A DNA stretch of 64,000 bases from Bacillus sp. J33 (GCF_000518885.1 NZ_JAEL01000007.1:1-64000); one strand, 5' to 3'. Positions 43,768 to 53,853 are shown, counted from the stretch's first letter. Numbers and translations: made by a program. The notes: generated by a model from the sequence alone, not told the origin.

Positions 43768-45945
43768 TTATTGCTGTACAGCAAATTTGGCTTTAGCTTC
43801 CAAACGGCGGCGGTGAAGAATTGGCTCTGTGTAGCCGTTTGGCTGATCATAGCCTTTAAATACAAGATCACATGCAGCCTGGAATGCAATTGAGCTATCA
43901 AAGTCTTCAGCCATGGGACGGTAAGCTGCATCTCCAGCATTTTGCCCGTCTACCACCTTGGCCATTTTCTTTAGAATCTCCAATACTTGTTCTTTTGTAC
44001 AAACGCCGTGATGCAGCCAGTTTGCAACATGCTGGCTGGAAATCCTTAATGTTGCACGGTCTTCCATTAAACCAATATTATTTATGTCCGGAACTTTTGA
44101 ACATCCTATCCCCTGTTCAACCCAGCGGACCACATACCCCAAGATTCCCTGGGCATTGTTTTCAAGCTCTTCCTGGATTTCCTCTGGACTCCATTGCGGA
44201 TTTTCAGCAACCGGTATCTGAAGGATATCATCTCTAAGATCAGATATTTCCTCCAATAGCCTGTTTTGAACTTTTGAGACATCAACCTGGTGATAATGCA
44301 AAGCATGAAGTGTTGCAGCTGTAGGTGATGGTACCCAGGCAGTGTTCGCCCCGGCATGTAAATGGGCAATTTTTTGCTCCAGCATATCAGCCATCATATC
44401 TGGCATAGCCCACATTCCTTTTCCAATTTGCGCACGGCCCTGGAAGCCTGTTTCAAGCCCGGTATTGACATTGGATTTTTCATAGCCTTTAAGCCAGGCA
44501 GTTGATTTCATATCATTTTTGCGGATCATTGGGCCAGCTTCCATTGATGTATGCATTTCATCTCCAGTGCGGTCCAGGAACCCGGTATTTATAAATACAA
44601 TGCGGTCTTTTACTTCACGGATGCAAGCTTTAAGATTTAATGATGTACGGCGTTCCTCATCCATGACGCCAATTTTTAATGTATGGCGCTCAAGTCCAAG
44701 CAAATCTTCTGTCCGGTCAAATAATTCATTGGCAAAAGCAACCTCTTTTGAACCGTGCATCTTAGGCTTAACAATGTAGATAGAGCCTTTCGACGAATTT
44801 TGATAAGGTCCATTTCCAAGCAGCGTATGCTTGGCAATTAGGCTTGTGACTACTGTATCAAGGATTCCTTCCTGTATCTCCTGCCCATTTCCATCTAAGA
44901 TAGCATTATTAGACATTAAGTGGCCGACGTTGCGCACGAACATGAGCGATCGCCCAGAAAGTGAGAATTCATTTCCTTTTGGAGACACATACGAACGGTC
45001 AGGGTTTAATGTACGCGTCATTGTTTTGCCGCCTTTTGTAAACGTTGCAGAAAGGTCTCCTTTCATTAACCCAAGCCAATTGCGGTAAACAATTACCTTA
45101 TCCTCAGCATCAACTGCTGCCACTGAATCTTCACAATCCATAATTGTAGTGACAGCTGCTTCAAGAAGTACATCTTTTACGCCAGCATCATCTGTTTTTC
45201 CTATTGGATGGCTTCTGTCGATCTGAATTTCAAAGTGAAGGCCATTATTTTTAAAAAGGACTGCAGATGGCTGCTCCCGGTCTCCCTGATAACCAGCAAA
45301 TTTTGTTTCATCCTGCAGGCCTGCAGTTTCCCCGTTGCTTAGGACAACAGCAAGCTTCCTATCTTCAACTTTGTATTGAACAGCATCTTTATGGGAACCG
45401 TTTGTTAATGGAACTGTTGAATCGAGGAATTCTCTAGCGAATCCAATTACCCTTTCACCCCTCATAGGGTTATATCCGCCATCCCTTTGTGCACCGTCCT
45501 CTTCACCAATTGCATCAGTTCCGTAAAGGGCATCATATAGGCTGCCCCATCGCGCATTGGCAGCATTGATTGCATATCTTCCATTGTTAACAGGCACAAC
45601 TAATTGAGGGCCTGCCTGTAATGCTATCTCGTCATCCACGTTTTCGGTTGTAATCTTAAAGTCATCTGCCTTTGGTTCAAGGTACCCGATTTCTTCCAAA
45701 AAAGATTTATAGCTATTAAAATCAAAGTCTTGATGTTCCCGGTGCCAGTTATTTATTTTCTCCTGAATTTCATCCCGTTTTGCAAGCAGCTCTTTATTTT
45801 TAGGGGTCAGCTCGTTTACAAGCGCTTCCAATCCTGACCAGAATTGCTCCCGTTCGACTCCGCTTCCCGGAAGGGCCTCAGAATTGATAAATTCATAGAG
45901 TTCACTTGCTACTTGAAGCTTTCCAGATGTCACATAGTTTTCCAT
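43768..45945 (-). CDS. glcB: Malate synthase G (GlcB)
   Basis: 725 residues, the length of malate synthase G (not the shorter A form). [20 protein letters not shown] holds the acidic catalytic pair; [20 protein letters not shown] and [11 protein letters not shown] bind glyoxylate/Mg; [20 protein letters not shown] and [20 protein letters not shown] are further typical segments. It condenses glyoxylate with acetyl-CoA to malate. It completes the route from glycolate, oxidised by the nearby GlcDEF. A 19-bp palindrome lies 41 bp before its start. No isocitrate lyase gene is near, which favours a glycolate role. Confidence 0.96.
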   Translation of the reverse strand: MENYVTSGKLQVASELYEFINSEALPGSGVEREQFWSGLEALVNELTPKNKELLAKRDEIQEKINNWHREHQDFDFNSYKSFLEEIGYLEPKADDFKITTENVDDEIALQAGPQLVVPVNNGRYAINAANARWGSLYDALYGTDAIGEEDGAQRDGGYNPMRGERVIGFAREFLDSTVPLTNGSHKDAVQYKVEDRKLAVVLSNGETAGLQDETKFAGYQGDREQPSAVLFKNNGLHFEIQIDRSHPIGKTDDAGVKDVLLEAAVTTIMDCEDSVAAVDAEDKVIVYRNWLGLMKGDLSATFTKGGKTMTRTLNPDRSYVSPKGNEFSLSGRSLMFVRNVGHLMSNNAILDGNGQEIQEGILDTVVTSLIAKHTLLGNGPYQNSSKGSIYIVKPKMHGSKEVAFANELFDRTEDLLGLERHTLKIGVMDEERRTSLNLKACIREVKDRIVFINTGFLDRTGDEMHTSMEAGPMIRKNDMKSTAWLKGYEKSNVNTGLETGFQGRAQIGKGMWAMPDMMADMLEQKIAHLHAGANTAWVPSPTAATLHALHYHQVDVSKVQNRLLEEISDLRDDILQIPVAENPQWSPEEIQEELENNAQGILGYVVRWVEQGIGCSKVPDINNIGLMEDRATLRISSQHVANWLHHGVCTKEQVLEILKKMAKVVDGQNAGDAAYRPMAEDFDSSIAFQAACDLVFKGYDQPNGYTEPILHRRRLEAKAKFAVQQ

Positions 45946-45985
45946 TAATCATTTCCTCCTTAGCTTTCGTTATTGTTAATTTTAG

Positions 45986-46004
45986 TGTTTCTTATTACAA
46001 AACA
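45986..46004. promoter_or_regulatory. Glycolate-regulon palindrome at glcB
   Basis: TGTTTCTTATTACAAAACA. A half copy TGTTTCTTAATTAC follows at 46006. Same form as the sites at lctP and glcE. Confidence 0.55.
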
Positions 46005-46117
46005 CTGTTTCTTAATTACTCTTAAAAAAATAATAGCATGGTTTTCTTAATCGTTTCAATAATTTTCATACAATTTTTGATTCTTTTTCTTTTTATAAGT
46101 TAGCCGCCTTTTCCTTA

Positions 46118-46407
46118 GGCTCTTTTCTCATAAATTGCTGTTTTACTTATAAATTCTGCCCGCTGATTTCCACTGCAGGCACATAAGCTTTTCCGCGGGG
46201 AGGAATGAGAGCCTCCTCGGCATCTCCTGTGGGGTTCTCCCACTCCCTTTCTTTTGAGCAGGTCATTGGAAAGGCATCCTTGAATTGCACCTAGTCATAA
46301 GGAAATGCGGAGAATTTTCGAGGAGTCAGGTTGCCCTCTTCATCAATTAACTCAGTTGGTTAGACTTTTTTAGCCGCCCAAAAAGCAACAAACTTTACGA
46401 AACAGCC
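46118..46407. repeat. MITE-like element, 290 bp, exact 8-bp target duplication
   Basis: Ends GGCTCTTTTCTCATAAATTG and, on the minus strand, GGCTGTTTCGTAAAGTTTGT; flanks TTTCCTTA at 46110-46117 and 46408-46415 are identical. The core (TTTTCCGCGGGGAGGAATGA...CTCCTGTGGGGTTCTCCCAC) resembles the copy at 62961. The site before insertion would have read GCCGC-13 nt-GCGGC, so it entered a hairpin loop between glcB and glcD. The rest of 46005-46117 holds no gene. Confidence 0.85.
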
Positions 46408-46435
46408 TTTCCTTAAGAGCGGCCATCTTATTTAG

Positions 46436-47896
46436 TTAAGAAATAGCCTGGGCTTTCATTTCTTTCTTTATTTCTGCACAGCGTCCCGGTGACGGGAATA
46501 GCTTCCCTGCATTGAGCAGATTAAGAGGATTAAAGACTTCACGGATCTCCGTCTGGGCAGCAATCTCTTCTTCGGTGAAAACAAACCGCATCTCTTCACG
46601 CTTTTCGATACCGACACCATGTTCACCAGTAATCGTGCCTCCTACATCTGCACATACCTTTAGGCATTGGCTTCCAGCTTCAAGCGCTTTTTCCGATTCC
46701 CCCGGGATTCTTGCATCAAACAGCACAAGCGGATGAAGATTTCCATCACCGGCATGAAAAATGTTGGCAATCCTTAACCCGGATTCATCACTAATCTGGT
46801 TGATCCTGCTGAGTACTTCCGGAAGCTTGCTTCGAGGGATTACCCCATCCTGGACCAGATAATCCGGTGAGATTGCCCCCATAGCGCCAAAGCCTGTTTT
46901 TCGATTTGCCCACCATCTTGCCCTTTCCTCTTCATTCTTTGCTGCACGGACTTCCCGGACATTCCGCTTTTTGCAAACCTCAAGGATTTGATCTATTTGT
47001 TCTTCAATACCTGCTGAAATCCCATCCACTTCTATAAGCAGGACAGCTTCTATATCTTTTGGATGTCCTACAGGGAAAGCAGCTGCCTCTACCCCTTCAA
47101 TAGCTGTCTTATCCATCATCTCAAGCGCTGCTGGTACTATGCCGGCAGAAATAATATCTGATACTGCCTGGCTTCCATCCTCGACATGGTCAAAGTAAGC
47201 GAGCACCGTCTGTTTTCCTTCAGGATTTTTTAGGATGCGCACCGTTATTTTTGTCACAATGCCCAGTGTGCCTTCAGAGCCTGTAATCAATCCCAGTAAG
47301 TCATAGCCAGGCGCATCCGGAATTCCATCTTTCCCGATTTCGATGATCTCGCCATTTGGCATCACCACTTCAAGACCAAGAATATGGTTGGTGGTTACTC
47401 CATATTTCAAACAGTGTGCACCGCCTGCGTTTTCTGCGACGTTTCCGCCAATTGTACAGCAGTATTGGCTGGATGGGTCTGGAGCATAGTAATAGCCTTT
47501 ATCTGAAATGGAATTTGTAAGTTTCAGGTTAACAAACCCAGGCTCCACAACAGCGCGGCGGTTTTCAAGATCAACACTAATCAGCTTTTTCATCCGCACC
47601 AAGCTGATAATAATTTCGCCATTAAGAGGGATGGCCCCGCCGCTTAGCCCTGTTCCGGCTCCCCTTGCAAGGAAGGGTAGCTCATTATCTGAACAGTATT
47701 TGACAACTTGTGCTACCTCCTGTGTGTTCTTCGGAAAAACAACTGCTTTAGGCAAATGTTTATGAATGGTAAAACCGTCACAATCATATGCCACCAAATC
47801 TTCTTTTAGATAAAGAATGGATCTGGCTCCTCCGACAATTTCCGCCAAATTTAAGATGTGCTTATCCTTCGATTTGATACGATCCTTTCCCCTCAC
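46436..47896 (-). CDS. glcD: Glycolate oxidase FAD subunit GlcD
   Basis: 486 residues. FAD_binding_4 domain: HLPKAVVFPKNTQEVAQVVK, LARGAGTGLSGGAIPLNGEI and SSQYCCTIGGNVAENAGGAH; the C-terminal FAD-oxidase domain has FHAGDGNLHPLVLFD and GTITGEHGVGIEKREEMRFV. It oxidises glycolate to glyoxylate, passing electrons to GlcF and the quinone pool. Its ATG overlaps the glcF stop by 4 bases. Third structural gene of glcE-glcF-glcD; the order is reversed from E. coli glcDEF. Confidence 0.95.
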   Translation of the reverse strand: MRGKDRIKSKDKHILNLAEIVGGARSILYLKEDLVAYDCDGFTIHKHLPKAVVFPKNTQEVAQVVKYCSDNELPFLARGAGTGLSGGAIPLNGEIIISLVRMKKLISVDLENRRAVVEPGFVNLKLTNSISDKGYYYAPDPSSQYCCTIGGNVAENAGGAHCLKYGVTTNHILGLEVVMPNGEIIEIGKDGIPDAPGYDLLGLITGSEGTLGIVTKITVRILKNPEGKQTVLAYFDHVEDGSQAVSDIISAGIVPAALEMMDKTAIEGVEAAAFPVGHPKDIEAVLLIEVDGISAGIEEQIDQILEVCKKRNVREVRAAKNEEERARWWANRKTGFGAMGAISPDYLVQDGVIPRSKLPEVLSRINQISDESGLRIANIFHAGDGNLHPLVLFDARIPGESEKALEAGSQCLKVCADVGGTITGEHGVGIEKREEMRFVFTEEEIAAQTEIREVFNPLNLLNAGKLFPSPGRCAEIKKEMKAQAIS

Positions 47897-49251
47897 TCTT
47901 CTCCCTCCTTTAAGCGATCTTCCTTTTGGTAAGCCCAGTCAAGCAGCTGGACGGTATGGACGATTTTCTGGTTTCTGCCGTATTTTTGCACCCCCATTGC
48001 CATTTGCAGCATACAGCCCGGGTTCCCCATAGAGATCATTTCTACATCATCCGGCACATTTTCCATTTTGCTTTCTAGGACGGCATCAGCCATTTCTGGA
48101 TTCGTGATGTTATAAATTCCGGCGCTTCCGCAGCAGCGGTCCGAGTTTGGCATATGAACCATGTCTACTCCCGGGATATCTAATAATATGTTGCGCGGCT
48201 GCTGGCGGATTCCCTGGCCATGGGCTAAATGACAGGCATCATGATAAGTTATTCTTGTGTTCATTTTTGCCTTTGGCTTTTCATAGCCTGTATCATGGAG
48301 ATACTTTGAAATATCCTCTACTTTTTCTGAAAACTCCTCTGCTTTTGCATGCATTTCCGGATCTTCTCTGAATAGTTCAGCATATTCCTTCATCATGCAC
48401 CCGCACCCGGCTGCATTAACGATTACTTTATCAAAGTCTTTAAACGCTTCCATATTCTGCTTTGCCAATTTTCTGCCCATTTCCCGATCGCCGGCATGAA
48501 CATGAAGGGCTCCGCAGCAGGTTTGATTTTGGGGGATGACAACATCATTTCCATTCCTGGTAAGTACATTGATGGTTGATTCATTAATATCACTGAACAT
48601 GACATCCATTACACAGCCCGTTAGCATAGCAACTTCCTGCTTTGTTTCTCCTTTTGCTTTAATTACCTTTACATCTTTGTACTTCTTTTTGACTGGCTCC
48701 TTTACTTCCGGCATAATGGATTCCATATCTACAAGATGCCTTGGCATAACATTGATCAGTCTCGTCTTTCGAACCGCATTTTGCACACCGCTTTTTTGAT
48801 AGAACCTCAGAAGGCTTCCAAGCATATTCAGGCGATTTTGATGTGGAAAAAGATCATGAAGGAAAAACTTGCTGATTGCTCCTTTGACACCGGTCAATGG
48901 CATTGCCTGGCGAATCTGCCCACGTGCTTCTTCTATCAAACCGCCAACATCGACATCAGCAGGACAGGCAGTTGTACAGGCACGGCAATCCAAACATTGA
49001 AATACGGGATCCATAAATTGCTCGTTCACTTGAAGCTTGCCTTCAGCTACTGATTTAATCAGGTGGACTCGCCCCCTCGGAGAATGCTGCTCCTGCCCTG
49101 TTTGCTCATAAGTCGGGCATGACTCCAGGCACATTCCACAATGGACACAGTCAGCCCACTTCTTTTCATCCGGCGGATCGCTCCATAGATAGTTGCCCAA
49201 TCCTGACGTACATGGCGGATCTTGTTTTACATCGAGTTCCTGGACACTCAC
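47893..49251 (-). CDS. glcF: Glycolate oxidase iron-sulfur subunit GlcF
   Basis: 452 residues. Two [4Fe-4S] motifs, CVHCGMCLESCP and CLDCRACTTACP, then two CCG domains: TCCGALHVHAGD and NAAGCGCMMKEYA, and DRCCGSAGIYNITNPEMADA. It carries electrons from GlcD/GlcE. The N-terminal 15 residues (MSVQELDVKQDPPCTSG) precede the usual start. Adjacent to glcE with no gap and overlapping glcD by 4 bp. Confidence 0.95.
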   Translation of the reverse strand: MSVQELDVKQDPPCTSGLGNYLWSDPPDEKKWADCVHCGMCLESCPTYEQTGQEQHSPRGRVHLIKSVAEGKLQVNEQFMDPVFQCLDCRACTTACPADVDVGGLIEEARGQIRQAMPLTGVKGAISKFFLHDLFPHQNRLNMLGSLLRFYQKSGVQNAVRKTRLINVMPRHLVDMESIMPEVKEPVKKKYKDVKVIKAKGETKQEVAMLTGCVMDVMFSDINESTINVLTRNGNDVVIPQNQTCCGALHVHAGDREMGRKLAKQNMEAFKDFDKVIVNAAGCGCMMKEYAELFREDPEMHAKAEEFSEKVEDISKYLHDTGYEKPKAKMNTRITYHDACHLAHGQGIRQQPRNILLDIPGVDMVHMPNSDRCCGSAGIYNITNPEMADAVLESKMENVPDDVEMISMGNPGCMLQMAMGVQKYGRNQKIVHTVQLLDWAYQKEDRLKEGEE

Positions 49252-50559
49252 TTAAATCCCTCCTACAAACCTGTTTGGGTTCAATGTTTTATTTGGATCA
49301 ACCTTTTCTTTAATTCCTTGAAGAAGAAAGAAGTACGCTGGCTTCTCTCCCCAGACGCTTATTTCTTTTCGCAATTCAAATGGCAGGTGCTTAGCTATGG
49401 CATAACCTCCAGACTTTTGGGCAATCTGCCTCACATTGGCAGCTGCAGCGGCAACATCACTCGCAGCCCCCCTTATCGTTGTCTGGCTCAATCCATGCCC
49501 AAGACCTCCATGTGATTCTATTGAAACATTGTAAAGGTCTCTGAGCAGTTCCAATTCTTTTATTACATTAAGCGCATTTAGATTTAATGTCCCAATTTTA
49601 AAAGAAGCTTCTGTCTCCGCCGGCAATTCTTTAACAGTTCCATTAGGAGCATGATGGTAAAAGCGGGACCAGAATAAATCTGCTTCTTCCTTCGAATTTA
49701 TTTTCAAGACTGCATCTCCGGGGAGAATGTTTTTTATAAAATCTTCTTGATAGCGAACAGAGCTTTCAACATCTTCAAAGCTGATAGCAAGCGTATAGGA
49801 GCTAGTGCCTCCAAGCTTATCTGATAGTTTAGGATTTAATAATTCCAAAGTCACCGGTTCAATCATCGAATCCAGCACTTTCACTGCAAATGCCCTTATT
49901 TCCTCCAGATTTCCCTGGGGAAACGAGATAATAGCCAAACTTTCACATTTAGGCAGCGGCCTAAGTTTTAGTGTGATTTCAGAAACAGCTCCAAGTGTAC
50001 CCATCGATCCAATAAATAGCTTATTCATATCGTAGCCAGCAACATTTTTTACAACTCTGCCCCCAGATCTGATGATTTTTCCATCTGGATAAACAGTCCT
50101 TAAACCAATAACAGCATCACGCGCTGATCCATAACCCAATCTTTTGGGTCCGCTTTCATTTGCAGCAACTACACCGCCAATTGTGGCCATTTCAGGCCAA
50201 AATGGATCCAGAGAAACCTTCTGATTATGTTTTGCAAGATAATCCTGGAGTTCTTTAAACGCAGTTCCGGCTTTTACTGTTAATGTCATATCACCAGGCG
50301 TATGTTCCACGATACCTGTATATTTTTCAAGTGACAGCAAAATATCTGCTCTTTCATTTAAACCGCCAAACCCACGCTTTGTTCCTCCACCCATTATGTT
50401 TACAGTTAAACCGCTTGTATTAGCATAATTTAGCACAGCTGTAATATCTTCTTCTGTTTTCGGATAAACGATTACGTCTCCAGAGTTTCCAAAAGGGTGT
50501 GACACTTTTTCATTTGGCAACACTTGCTCTTCTTTCAGATAATCTTTAAGTACGTTCAT
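49252..50559 (-). CDS. glcE: Glycolate oxidase FAD-binding subunit GlcE
   Basis: About 435 residues. FAD_binding_4: VIVYPKTEEDITAVLNYANT, VNIMGGGTKRGFGGLNERAD and GGVVAANESGPKRLGYGSAR; VVKNVAGYDMNKLFIGSMGT is typical of GlcE. It is longer than E. coli GlcE (about 350) because the C-terminal half is fuller. The start is uncertain: the ATG at 50559 leaves room for the operator and a 5' leader, while the ATG at 50589 sits about 7 nt from the inferred transcription start; neither has a strong ribosome binding site. First structural gene of glcEFD. Confidence 0.88.
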   Translation of the reverse strand: MNVLKDYLKEEQVLPNEKVSHPFGNSGDVIVYPKTEEDITAVLNYANTSGLTVNIMGGGTKRGFGGLNERADILLSLEKYTGIVEHTPGDMTLTVKAGTAFKELQDYLAKHNQKVSLDPFWPEMATIGGVVAANESGPKRLGYGSARDAVIGLRTVYPDGKIIRSGGRVVKNVAGYDMNKLFIGSMGTLGAVSEITLKLRPLPKCESLAIISFPQGNLEEIRAFAVKVLDSMIEPVTLELLNPKLSDKLGGTSSYTLAISFEDVESSVRYQEDFIKNILPGDAVLKINSKEEADLFWSRFYHHAPNGTVKELPAETEASFKIGTLNLNALNVIKELELLRDLYNVSIESHGGLGHGLSQTTIRGAASDVAAAAANVRQIAQKSGGYAIAKHLPFELRKEISVWGEKPAYFFLLQGIKEKVDPNKTLNPNRFVGGI

Positions 50560-50592
50560 CGATTCTGCTGCAATCAAAACAAACACCATCCT

Positions 50593-50631
50593 TGTTTCGT
50601 AATAACAAACGATGTTTCTTCAGAATGTCAA
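50593..50631 (-). promoter_or_regulatory. glcE promoter with overlapping glycolate-regulon palindrome
   Basis: On the minus strand TTGACA (50631-50626), 18 bp, TGTTAT. The palindrome TGTTTCGTAATAACAAACG (50593-50611, plus strand) covers the -10 box, so a bound regulator would block the polymerase. Confidence 0.6.
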
Positions 50632-50640
50632 AAAAATATT

Positions 50641-51333
50641 TTATTGCTCCTGAAGGATACTCATTTGTAAAAGCTGTTCAACTAATTTCAAATGATTAAT
50701 CATATTTTTATGTGCCTGCTCTGGCTGCTGATTTTTAATAGCTAGATAGATTTCCATATGCTGCTGTTCAATCTTTTTTGCCATTTCCGACTGTGTCTGT
50801 AGGTAATGGTGAAAATCTATCATGGATTTTTTCATGGTTTCAGAAATAAACTGGACAAATTGGATGAGGATATCATTGCCTGCAGCATGGGCAATCGCCA
50901 TGTGAAACTGGTAATCCTCCTTCCAGCCATGTATAGCGGAATCGGAAATCAAATTGTTCATTTTGGCAAGATCGTCTTTCGAACGATTTCTCGCTGCCAT
51001 TTCAGCAAGTCCTGTTTCCACCATTTTTCTGGCCTGGAATAATTCCTCGATGTCTTTGATGCCGGGCAGCAAATGGCGGCTGTTAAATAGCTTCGACGAA
51101 TCAAACCTGCAAATATAAGTTCCTTCACCTTGCTTTATTTGAACGATTCCTTTCCCCTGTAAGGATGTGAGAGCATCCCTAACGGCAGATCGTCCAACCC
51201 CGAACAATTCACATAACTCTCTGACAGATGGAAGTTTTTCTCCAGGCTGAAAGGAGCCTTTTTCGATCATCTCTTCGATTTGCTCAGCAACCAATTCTGA
51301 AATTTTTCGATTAGAAATCTTTTTTACATCCAA
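50641..51333 (-). CDS. GntR/FadR-family regulator (LldR/GlcC-like)
   Basis: About 230 residues. N-terminal winged helix KGSFQPGEKLPSVRELCELF GVGRSAVRDALTSL with IKQGEGTYI, then an FCD domain: ARKMVETGLAEMAARN, DYQFHMAIAHAAGNDILIQF and a histidine near the end (NMINHLKLVEQ) that would bind metal or a carboxylate. Start TTG at 51333, 7 nt after AAAGGAGG. It precedes glcE on the same strand; relatives (GlcC, LldR) respond to glycolate or lactate. The region thus has two regulators, this one and the IclR protein. Confidence 0.9.
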   Translation of the reverse strand: MDVKKISNRKISELVAEQIEEMIEKGSFQPGEKLPSVRELCELFGVGRSAVRDALTSLQGKGIVQIKQGEGTYICRFDSSKLFNSRHLLPGIKDIEELFQARKMVETGLAEMAARNRSKDDLAKMNNLISDSAIHGWKEDYQFHMAIAHAAGNDILIQFVQFISETMKKSMIDFHHYLQTQSEMAKKIEQQHMEIYLAIKNQQPEQAHKNMINHLKLVEQLLQMSILQEQ

Positions 51334-51521
51334 ATTCCTGCCTCCTTTCATTTCAGACATCACATATCTGATAAGTTATTTGTTAGTTATTATTAAAGCA
51401 TGGACTAACACATTAATCAACAAATTTTTAGAATTTAATTAAAATTATAACTATTACACATATGGCCGATGGTTTGGCTGCATTTTTTATAGCGGATACA
51501 TTCATTTATATTTTTCCAAAA

Positions 51522-51565
51522 CAAAAAAAACCTGATTATCACTCGAAAAATGATGTTCAGGTTTT
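51522..51565 (-). terminator. Terminator of the NlpC/P60 hydrolase gene
   Basis: On the minus strand AAAACCTGA, an inner ATCA/TGAT stem, TCAGGTTTT and TTTTG. Confidence 0.8.
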
Positions 51566-51572
51566 CTATTAT

Positions 51573-52868
51573 TTATTCTATTATTCTTACAACACGGCCA
51601 CTAAAAACGGATTTCCAATAGCCGCTTGACATATTGGCAATCGCGACACCTGTTGAGCTTTGTGAACCGATAAATTTACCTCCGCCAAGATAGATGCCAA
51701 CATGGCCATCCTTTTTATATGTATCAAAGAAAACAAGGTCTCCCGGTTTCATTTCGCTTGCCGAAACCTGGCGCCCCGCATATTTTAAAGAGTCCGTGCT
51801 CGCGCCTACCTTAATTCCCGCTTGAGCAAATGACCAATGCACAAATCCAGAACAATCAAATCTTCCATTTGCAATATCATATGCATTTCTCCCTCCGCCG
51901 AACACGTAAACGGAATTGCCAATATATTTATTTCCGGCAGTAGTAACGATACTAACGGCATTGCTTCCATTTAAACTTTGTTTTGGTGTACTTTGTTTTG
52001 GTGCAGAATTGGTGGAGCTGCTTGGCTTAGCCTTGCTTGCAGTTGCCTGAGTATTAGTTGTGACTGCCCCTCCAGATGATGACGCCGAAGTAGAAGCGAC
52101 AGTTTGGGCGGCGATGCTCTGTTCAATATCAGCAATCATATTCGCGTAATTGATATCTTCCTTTTGAAGCTTTGCCTTCTTTTCAGCAATAGTGTTTTCC
52201 TTTTCTTTCAGCTGCTGAATAAGCAGGCTGTTTTGCTGTTTTTGCTCTTCCATATTGGCCTGCATGCCCTTTAGCTCAGTCATCATGACAGTCATTTTGG
52301 CTAACTCCGCTTCAACTGCAGCCTTTTTATCTTCCAGGGCTTTTTTATCCTGTTCTTGCTCTGCTAATAACTGTTTGTCTGCCTGAACGAATGTGGTAAC
52401 AGCTCCTACACGGTCAACAAAATCGCTGAAGCTTGATGCTCCAAGCAGGACATCAATATATGCAACTGTTCCTCCACTTTCCTGGAATGACTGAGCACGC
52501 TGCTTTAAGATTGTGCTTCTTTTTTCAATACGTTCTTCAATTATAGCCATTTCCGCTTTTAATTGATCTACTTCGGCTTGCGTGCTTGCTATATTTGCTT
52601 GAGTCTCTTCTATTAATTTATTATTATCTTCAATTGCTTTTTCTACTCTTTGAATTTTAACATTTAATTCGGCAATTTCTTTTAATACTTTAACAAGCTC
52701 CTGATCTGCCTTGGCAAGGCTCTCTTGCAGTTCAGATCGCTGCTGCTGTATTTCACTTTTTTGATTATATAATTTATTAATAGATTCAGCGTTAGCACCT
52801 GGGATAGAAAAAGCACTTCCAAGTCCTAGGATGATAGTCGTATTTAAAACGAGCAGCTTTTTTTTCAA
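51573..52868 (-). CDS. Secreted peptidoglycan endopeptidase, CwlO-like (coiled coil plus NlpC/P60)
   Basis: From the TTG at 52868 the protein starts with a signal peptide (MKKKLLVLNTTIILGLGSAF SIPGANA), continues with two long coiled-coil stretches to about residue 240 (KSEIQQQRSELQESLAKADQ, KAALEDKKAAV-like repeats), a Ser/Thr/Ala-rich linker, and ends in an NlpC/P60 domain with catalytic Cys in RFDCSGFVHWSFAQAG and His in KDGHVGIYLGGGKFIG. This is the build of CwlO/PcsB hydrolases, which cleave D-Glu-DAP bonds for cell elongation. A WalR-type box and a TATAAT lie upstream. CAGGGA is the ribosome site; an ATG start at 52931 would spoil the signal peptide. Confidence 0.9.
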   Translation of the reverse strand: MKKKLLVLNTTIILGLGSAFSIPGANAESINKLYNQKSEIQQQRSELQESLAKADQELVKVLKEIAELNVKIQRVEKAIEDNNKLIEETQANIASTQAEVDQLKAEMAIIEERIEKRSTILKQRAQSFQESGGTVAYIDVLLGASSFSDFVDRVGAVTTFVQADKQLLAEQEQDKKALEDKKAAVEAELAKMTVMMTELKGMQANMEEQKQQNSLLIQQLKEKENTIAEKKAKLQKEDINYANMIADIEQSIAAQTVASTSASSSGGAVTTNTQATASKAKPSSSTNSAPKQSTPKQSLNGSNAVSIVTTAGNKYIGNSVYVFGGGRNAYDIANGRFDCSGFVHWSFAQAGIKVGASTDSLKYAGRQVSASEMKPGDLVFFDTYKKDGHVGIYLGGGKFIGSQSSTGVAIANMSSGYWKSVFSGRVVRIIE

Positions 52869-53002
52869 AGTTTTTCCCTGCTTTCTTATATGTATATCGG
52901 CCGAATTCCAGCCTTCATTTAAAATTCGCATCTTATGTACTATGTATAAAGATTTTAGGCAATTGCAAAAATTTTAATAGTAAATTTGTCTTTCCATGGA
53001 GA

Positions 53003-53045
53003 ATTATACCACGCTAATTTGACAAGCTTGTAATATTAATGTTAC
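53003..53045 (-). promoter_or_regulatory. Promoter region with WalR-type box
   Basis: TGTAAT-ATTAA-TGTTAC (53029-53045, plus strand) fits the WalR consensus TGTWAH-N5-TGTWAH, and TATAAT on the minus strand at 53008-53003 is the likely -10. The box is oriented opposite to the gene. cwlO-type genes are known WalRK targets. Confidence 0.5.
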
Positions 53046-53118
53046 AAAATTATTTCATTCATGACATTAAACCCCTTTTTTCGCCATCCCCTTATGACAA
53101 TTTTCCTGTTTTTTCACC

Positions 53119-53170
53119 ATGAAAAAGACAGAGATCTGGATTTGTCGAAAATCAAGATCTCTGTCTTTTA
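53119..53170. terminator. Terminator after the DUF2294 gene
   Basis: AAAGACAGAGATC and GATCTCTGTCTTT with a 19-nt loop and T-runs on both strands; it can work in both directions. Confidence 0.7.
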
Positions 53171-53243
53171 TTTTGAGCAATATATTATTATAGTAGAAAC
53201 CCGATAAAAACTGCAGCAGTTCCTTTTGTTCCTTTTTCTTCCG

Positions 53244-53603
53244 CTACCCCATAAATTTGCTTTGGATATCCTGGTCAAAAACGAAGACTGACATCCCAAA
53301 ATCACGTTCAATATCAATGTCAACAAACAGGTCAATAAGCTTCGCCTGCAAAAATTCTTCCATTTCAGCCGGGCGATTTTTCTTATACATTTCTTTAACC
53401 ATTTCTGTTCGGGCCGCTCGGAGCATTTGCTTTCCTTCATCTGCACTGGCTATAAACTTTTCAACAGGGGAAAGATTCCCTTCCATCTCACATATAGCCC
53501 AGTTTTTACAGAAGGTTGTTCTAACCTTGCTTGGTCCTTTACCCATATGCTTTTTCCTGAAAGACCGCACTAAATTACTAAACTCAGCCTCATACTTATT
53601 CAT
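53244..53603 (-). CDS. DUF2294-family protein
   Basis: 119 residues, the standard length for this family: FSNLVRSFRKKHMGKGPSKV and ICEMEGNLSPVEKFIASADE are its conserved segments, and FGMSVFVFDQDIQ closes it. The biochemical role is not established; in Bacillus such genes are found near formate dehydrogenase genes, as here next to fdhD. GAGGTTGG lies before the ATG at 53603. Divergent from fdhD. Confidence 0.82.
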   Translation of the reverse strand: MNKYEAEFSNLVRSFRKKHMGKGPSKVRTTFCKNWAICEMEGNLSPVEKFIASADEGKQMLRAARTEMVKEMYKKNRPAEMEEFLQAKLIDLFVDIDIERDFGMSVFVFDQDIQSKFMG

Positions 53604-53853
53604 CTATCCAACCTCAAATACCCATTTATTGTCCATATTCATAAAATCTAAGCTTCGCTGTAATAAGTTAAGCAATAATCGACATAATTGTCAAACAAAA
53701 AAGCCGGAGTCAGGCATCTATGCCAGCTTGCCCAATGGTATTGGTAACTACCTCTATCTCTTCCTTTTTCACTATGCCAATAATAATTTCTTGCCTTAGT
53801 GAAAATATGTGCTAATATTTTTGTTAGTTAATCAGAAATAAGGAGGCGGCTTT

